From the NCBI GenBank assembly GCA_022563855.1, contig JADFMN010000006.1, positions 1 through 64,000 of the forward strand: a stretch of 64,000 nucleotides of DNA. The letters run 5' to 3'. Made by a program: the position numbers and the translations under genes. The stretch comes from Armatimonadota bacterium (lineage in GTDB: Bacteria > Armatimonadota > Fimbriimonadia > Fimbriimonadales > Fimbriimonadaceae). Positions within the stretch are counted from its first letter, which is position 1. Every line of letters starts with the position of its first letter. This document shows, piece by piece, positions 61,458-64,000 of the stretch. The notes under the pieces were generated by a model. The model saw only the letters and a program-made list of their open reading frames with translations. It was not told the origin of the DNA and searched no databases.

Positions 61458-61560
61458 GTCTCCTCGACCGTCATCCTGAGCGGATCGAAGGAGCGCGGTT
61501 GAGGAGACGGCATTCGTCGCAGAATATCGAAATCACACGCGCAGGTCCGGAGACACGCAC
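61458..61560 (+). repeat. Composite element, copy H: hairpin plus tail palindrome
   Basis: Arms GTCTCCTCGACCGT (61458-61471) and GCGGTTGAGGAGAC (61495-61508) pair over 14 positions with two wobbles; core 61472-61494. The tail leads to a palindrome copy (61539-61560). A related long-form core with a disrupted right arm (about 61386-61440) lies just before. Confidence 0.88.
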
Positions 61561-61578
61561 CACAATTTTGGCCCGTTG

Positions 61579-62286
61579 CTAACCTGAATCTTCTGAGTCA
61601 GTCTTGACTTCTTCGATTGCATCCTTCAACGCCCGAAATTGCTCCAGACTGTCTTGCAGGTCAGCAGAGTCTTCGGCCTTCTCGCTCAGGTCGGAGAGAG
61701 CACGAGACTCGGCCTCCAAAGACCGCAAGCCATCTCGAAGTCTCGTCAGATTTGCGATCTCGTCTTCACTGGTCGTCATGCCAAGATGGATCGGGCGTCG
61801 TACGGTAAAGAGGGCGCGGCGCATTAGGGCGTCGGAGGCGCTCGCGGCCTCGCGCTGTGCCTTCAAGTAGGCGCGCGATGCACCTGCTCTAAACATTCTT
61901 GCTTCGGTGTGAAGCGCTAGCGGCACGTTCGCCGCCTCTGCGCACCGGTCGAGCAGCGCAGTGGCTTCTTCACCTATTTTGGAAACCAGCTGCCGTTTTT
62001 TCAGCAGCAGCTTCATTCTTTCGGGCAGCTTGTGTTTCAGACTATCCGCGAGCAGTTCCTGCAATCCGAAACTCTTGATTCGAATACAAGTGAAGACGTG
62101 TCTAAGGCCGGCCCCCAATACCACCGCCAAAATAACTCGCCCGAGCAATGTCAGATCGGAAACAAGTAAAGCAACGACAATCCCGGCAATACCTGCCCAT
62201 GTCTCAATCCGGCGGAATTCGTAGATTGTGTTTGCTAGGACAATTCCCTTTAGCGACTTCTCGAGATTGGGATAGCTGTCGGCCAT
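61579..62286 (-). CDS. Hypothetical membrane protein, tandem paralogue 1
   Basis: 235 residues. After SYPNLEKSLKGIVLANTIYEF come two hydrophobic segments (about 31-48 and 52-68). The rest is helical and charged: ERMKLLLKKRQLVSKIG, AEDSADLQDSLEQFRALKDAIEEVKTD at the end. Family not recognised. It is a paralogue of the gene at 62697-63401: the C-terminal 30 residues are nearly identical and the N-terminus diverged. AGGAAA is a weak ribosome-binding site before ATG 62286. Upstream codons are not used. Confidence 0.7.
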   Translation of the reverse strand: MADSYPNLEKSLKGIVLANTIYEFRRIETWAGIAGIVVALLVSDLTLLGRVILAVVLGAGLRHVFTCIRIKSFGLQELLADSLKHKLPERMKLLLKKRQLVSKIGEEATALLDRCAEAANVPLALHTEARMFRAGASRAYLKAQREAASASDALMRRALFTVRRPIHLGMTTSEDEIANLTRLRDGLRSLEAESRALSDLSEKAEDSADLQDSLEQFRALKDAIEEVKTDSEDSG

Positions 62287-62696
62287 TTCACGTCGCTTTC
62301 CTCGCGTGATAAGACCAACTATACATCGTTTCGGACATGGAGGGCGTTGCTCAGTCGACGCCAAGGAGCGAAGCACAATCCGCCAGCCGGCTACTCACGG
62401 GCTATCGCGCCATTCGTCTTTTGGGTTGACGGCCGAGGGGCGAGGGTGTCGGTTGAAGGGTGCCACGGTCTGACCCGTAGGGCAGGCCGTGCGCCTGCCA
62501 GATACTTACTCTAGAACGGGAGGGCGAGCTGTCGTCCTGAGCGGAGACGAAGGAAAGGATCGAGAGCTAGAAGTAGTCCCCTCAACCGTCATCCTGAGCG
62601 GATCGAAGGAGCGCGGTTGAGGGGACGGTATTTGCCGCAGGATATCAAATGCGCCCGTGCAGGTCTGGAGACCCGCACCACAATTCCAGGCCGTCG
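62287..62696 (+). repeat. Repeat-rich region between the tandem paralogues
   Basis: Holds a diverged CTCACGGGCTATCGCGCCATT word (62394-62416), a GGGTCAGACCGTGG-like word, a partial long-form core (about 62530-62560), hairpin I (62576-62626) and its palindrome (62657-62678). No gene is supported. Confidence 0.8.
62576..62678 (+). repeat. Composite element, copy I: hairpin plus tail palindrome
   Basis: Arms GTCCCCTCAACCGT (62576-62589) and GCGGTTGAGGGGAC (62613-62626) pair over 14 positions with one wobble; core 62590-62612. The tail ends in GTGCAGGTCT-GG-AGACCCGCAC (62657-62678) and CACAATT. Confidence 0.9.
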
Positions 62697-63401
62697 CTAA
62701 CCTGAATCAGTGTCGGTCTTGACTTCTTCGATTGCATCTTTCAACGCCCGAAAGTGCTCCAGACTGTCTTGCAGGTCAGCAGAGTCTTCTGCCCTTTCGC
62801 TCATGTCGGAAAGGGTACGCGACTCTCTTTCCAGTAAATGCAAATCATCGCGCAAGTCATTTAGTTGGTTAATCTCGGCGTCGCTCGGTTCGGTCTGAAA
62901 TGTTAGTGATCGCTGGACTGCAGACAACGTCCGTCGCATCAAGACATCGGCAACTTTGAAAGCCTCGAACTGCGCCTTCAAGTAAGACGGCGAAGCTCCT
63001 GGTTTCAACATTTTTGCCTCCGTATGAGAGATCTGAACTTCCCACGACGCCTTCGAGCACTCCTCTAGAACATTCATGATATCTTTGCTTAGCATCGCCT
63101 GCAGCTTGCCCTTCTTTAACCACGAACGCATCCGTCTGGGCATAACCTCTTTCATGCCTTCCGAAATCGAAGCTGCAAAGCTGAAGTCCTTTAGACGAAT
63201 TCCTTCGGCCAAATGCGACAACACGAATGTCGTGGCTAGCGCAAGAATCGCCAGCCCGTACGACCCATCAACCAAGAACATCGTGAGTGCGACCATCCCA
63301 ATTGCCCAAATCCATTGATCTAGTTTTCGAAGGTATGAAAAGTAATCGGCAACAATAATTCCTTTCAGGACTCTGTCTAGATTCGGATAGCTCGCGGTCA
63401 T
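62697..63401 (-). CDS. Hypothetical membrane protein, tandem paralogue 2
   Basis: 234 residues, colinear with the gene at 61579-62286: SYPNLDRVLKGIIVADYFSYL, two hydrophobic segments (about 31-45 and 49-66), MPRRMRSWLKKGKLQAML, and the same AEDSADLQDSLEHFRALKDA end. The first about 75 nt from the stop differ from the paralogue at only about two positions, although the N-terminal halves are much more diverged. Family unknown. The shared 3' repeat tail was copied with the gene. Confidence 0.7.
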   Translation of the reverse strand: MTASYPNLDRVLKGIIVADYFSYLRKLDQWIWAIGMVALTMFLVDGSYGLAILALATTFVLSHLAEGIRLKDFSFAASISEGMKEVMPRRMRSWLKKGKLQAMLSKDIMNVLEECSKASWEVQISHTEAKMLKPGASPSYLKAQFEAFKVADVLMRRTLSAVQRSLTFQTEPSDAEINQLNDLRDDLHLLERESRTLSDMSERAEDSADLQDSLEHFRALKDAIEEVKTDTDSG

Positions 63402-63443
63402 GTCAAAACTCTGTTGCTAGCGGTCGCACCATGATCTGGGTGC

Positions 63444-63968
63444 TCATGTGACCACCGGCACCGTTCCAGTCATTGCAATACGGTTTTGCTCCGCCCAGTG
63501 GCAAATCGACTCGATTGCGTCGGGCTGTGCCAGAAGCCTGCAGTCGATGTAGATAGGCGGAAGCATCGACCACTTTCGTCTCACGAGACACCCCTCGTCA
63601 AGCCACTCGATAGATTTGACCCGCTTAGCTCGGATTATGACAGTGAAAGGCAGTTCGTACAGCCACTTCGTCCGGTGCCTCTCCTTAAGGCCGATCCAAT
63701 CGGACTGCAATGTAAATTTGATTTGGTCGAGGGAACCAACGATTCTTCGAACTTCTGGCAGTAGACCGAATAAAACTGCACCAATGGCAAAGCCGAGCGG
63801 CGCACCCCATCCGAAAAACAGGTCCATGAGGAACGTCCCGATGACCGATGCCAGACAGAGGCAAGCGAGCGTATTTTCGTCTCTCCACTTCAATACCGTG
63901 CGCCGAGAGTGTTTATAGGACCGCAAGTCGGCGGCGTCCGTGAAGGCGTACTCGTACGACGCCCCCAA
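63444..63968 (-). CDS. Hypothetical membrane protein, possibly incomplete at its 5' end
   Basis: 174 residues from a TTG at 63968; the frame has no stop before the window edge, so the true start may lie outside. Two hydrophobic segments (about residues 34-52 and 56-72) are followed by a strand-rich domain (IKFTLQSDWIGLKERHRTKW, RVKSIEWLDEGCLVRRKW, LPPIYIDCRLL). The layout resembles YcxB/PH-like membrane proteins, a weak suggestion. Neighbour of the two paralogues on the same strand. Confidence 0.55.
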   Translation of the reverse strand: MGASYEYAFTDAADLRSYKHSRRTVLKWRDENTLACLCLASVIGTFLMDLFFGWGAPLGFAIGAVLFGLLPEVRRIVGSLDQIKFTLQSDWIGLKERHRTKWLYELPFTVIIRAKRVKSIEWLDEGCLVRRKWSMLPPIYIDCRLLAQPDAIESICHWAEQNRIAMTGTVPVVT

Positions 63969-64000
63969 GACCCCCCGTAAACTATCGGCAGCTACGTGTG

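Noticed and set aside
62287-62696. Insertion sequence between the tandem paralogues
   Set aside because: No transposase frame or terminal inverted repeats; the gap is made of repeat words seen elsewhere.

Overview
The window looks like chromosomal DNA (about 58-60 % G+C by eye) from a free-living aerobic heterotroph. It carries housekeeping genes (succinate dehydrogenase, arginine synthesis, shikimate and lysine pathway steps, FabI, SufS/SufU, MltG, RuvX, CoaD, MnmG, L25), one tRNA-Ile, one tRNA-Ser and a tmRNA. No transposase, phage gene, plasmid replication gene or CRISPR array is visible. The gene mix would fit a lineage such as Armatimonadota (Fimbriimonadia-like), but that placement is an inference and no marker here settles it.

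Layout. 0-2.3 kb: VOC protein, atypical SDR, membrane protein. 2.6-5.2 kb: sdhC-sdhA on the minus strand, without sdhB. 5.3-7.7 kb: a small membrane gene between 67-bp direct repeats, then a [2Fe-2S]-nucleotide cyclase fusion bracketed by two tiny homologous ORFs. 7.7-17.6 kb: membrane protein, esterase and secreted redox proteins (redoxin/cytochrome c/copper-oxygenase-like fusion, cytochrome c/PQQ sugar dehydrogenase fusion), then a large secreted protein. 17.6-23.8 kb: STAND-TPR ATPase, ALDH7-type dehydrogenase, MOSC protein, PsbP-like protein. 23.9-28.2 kb: tightly overlapping ruvX-mltG-(HAD+GtrA)-aroE-tsaC. 28.2-34.7 kb (minus): KimA-like permease with a STAS/Usp partner, dprA-nagA, beta-propeller protein. 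34.9-38.1 kb: tRNA-Ile, then sufS-sufU-sufT-rrf2-iscA. 38.1-43.5 kb: lytic transglycosylase, tRNA-Ser, fabI-ftcD-purK, rplY, tmRNA. 43.6-46.3 kb: dapB and a DtxR regulator. 46.7-51.5 kb (minus): coaD, coiled-coil protein, fluC, argG, beta-carbonic anhydrase, argH in one direction. 51.9-64 kb: GNAT, Rieske protein, STN-domain protein, mnmG, ferredoxin-NADP reductase, a tandem paralogous pair and a partial membrane gene.

The striking part is between and inside the genes. Most gaps over 250 bp are mosaics of a limited set of dispersed repeat 'words'. One word is a long hairpin with a conserved 23-nt loop whose stems differ from copy to copy but stay complementary. Three copies carry a further conserved tail ending in a 22-nt imperfect palindrome. 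Another mosaic of the same vocabulary has entered the essential-type gene mnmG in frame, adding about 56 residues. A second theme is gene starts: about ten genes have a TANNNT-like box 6-8 nt before the start codon and no Shine-Dalgarno, which suggests frequent leaderless transcripts.
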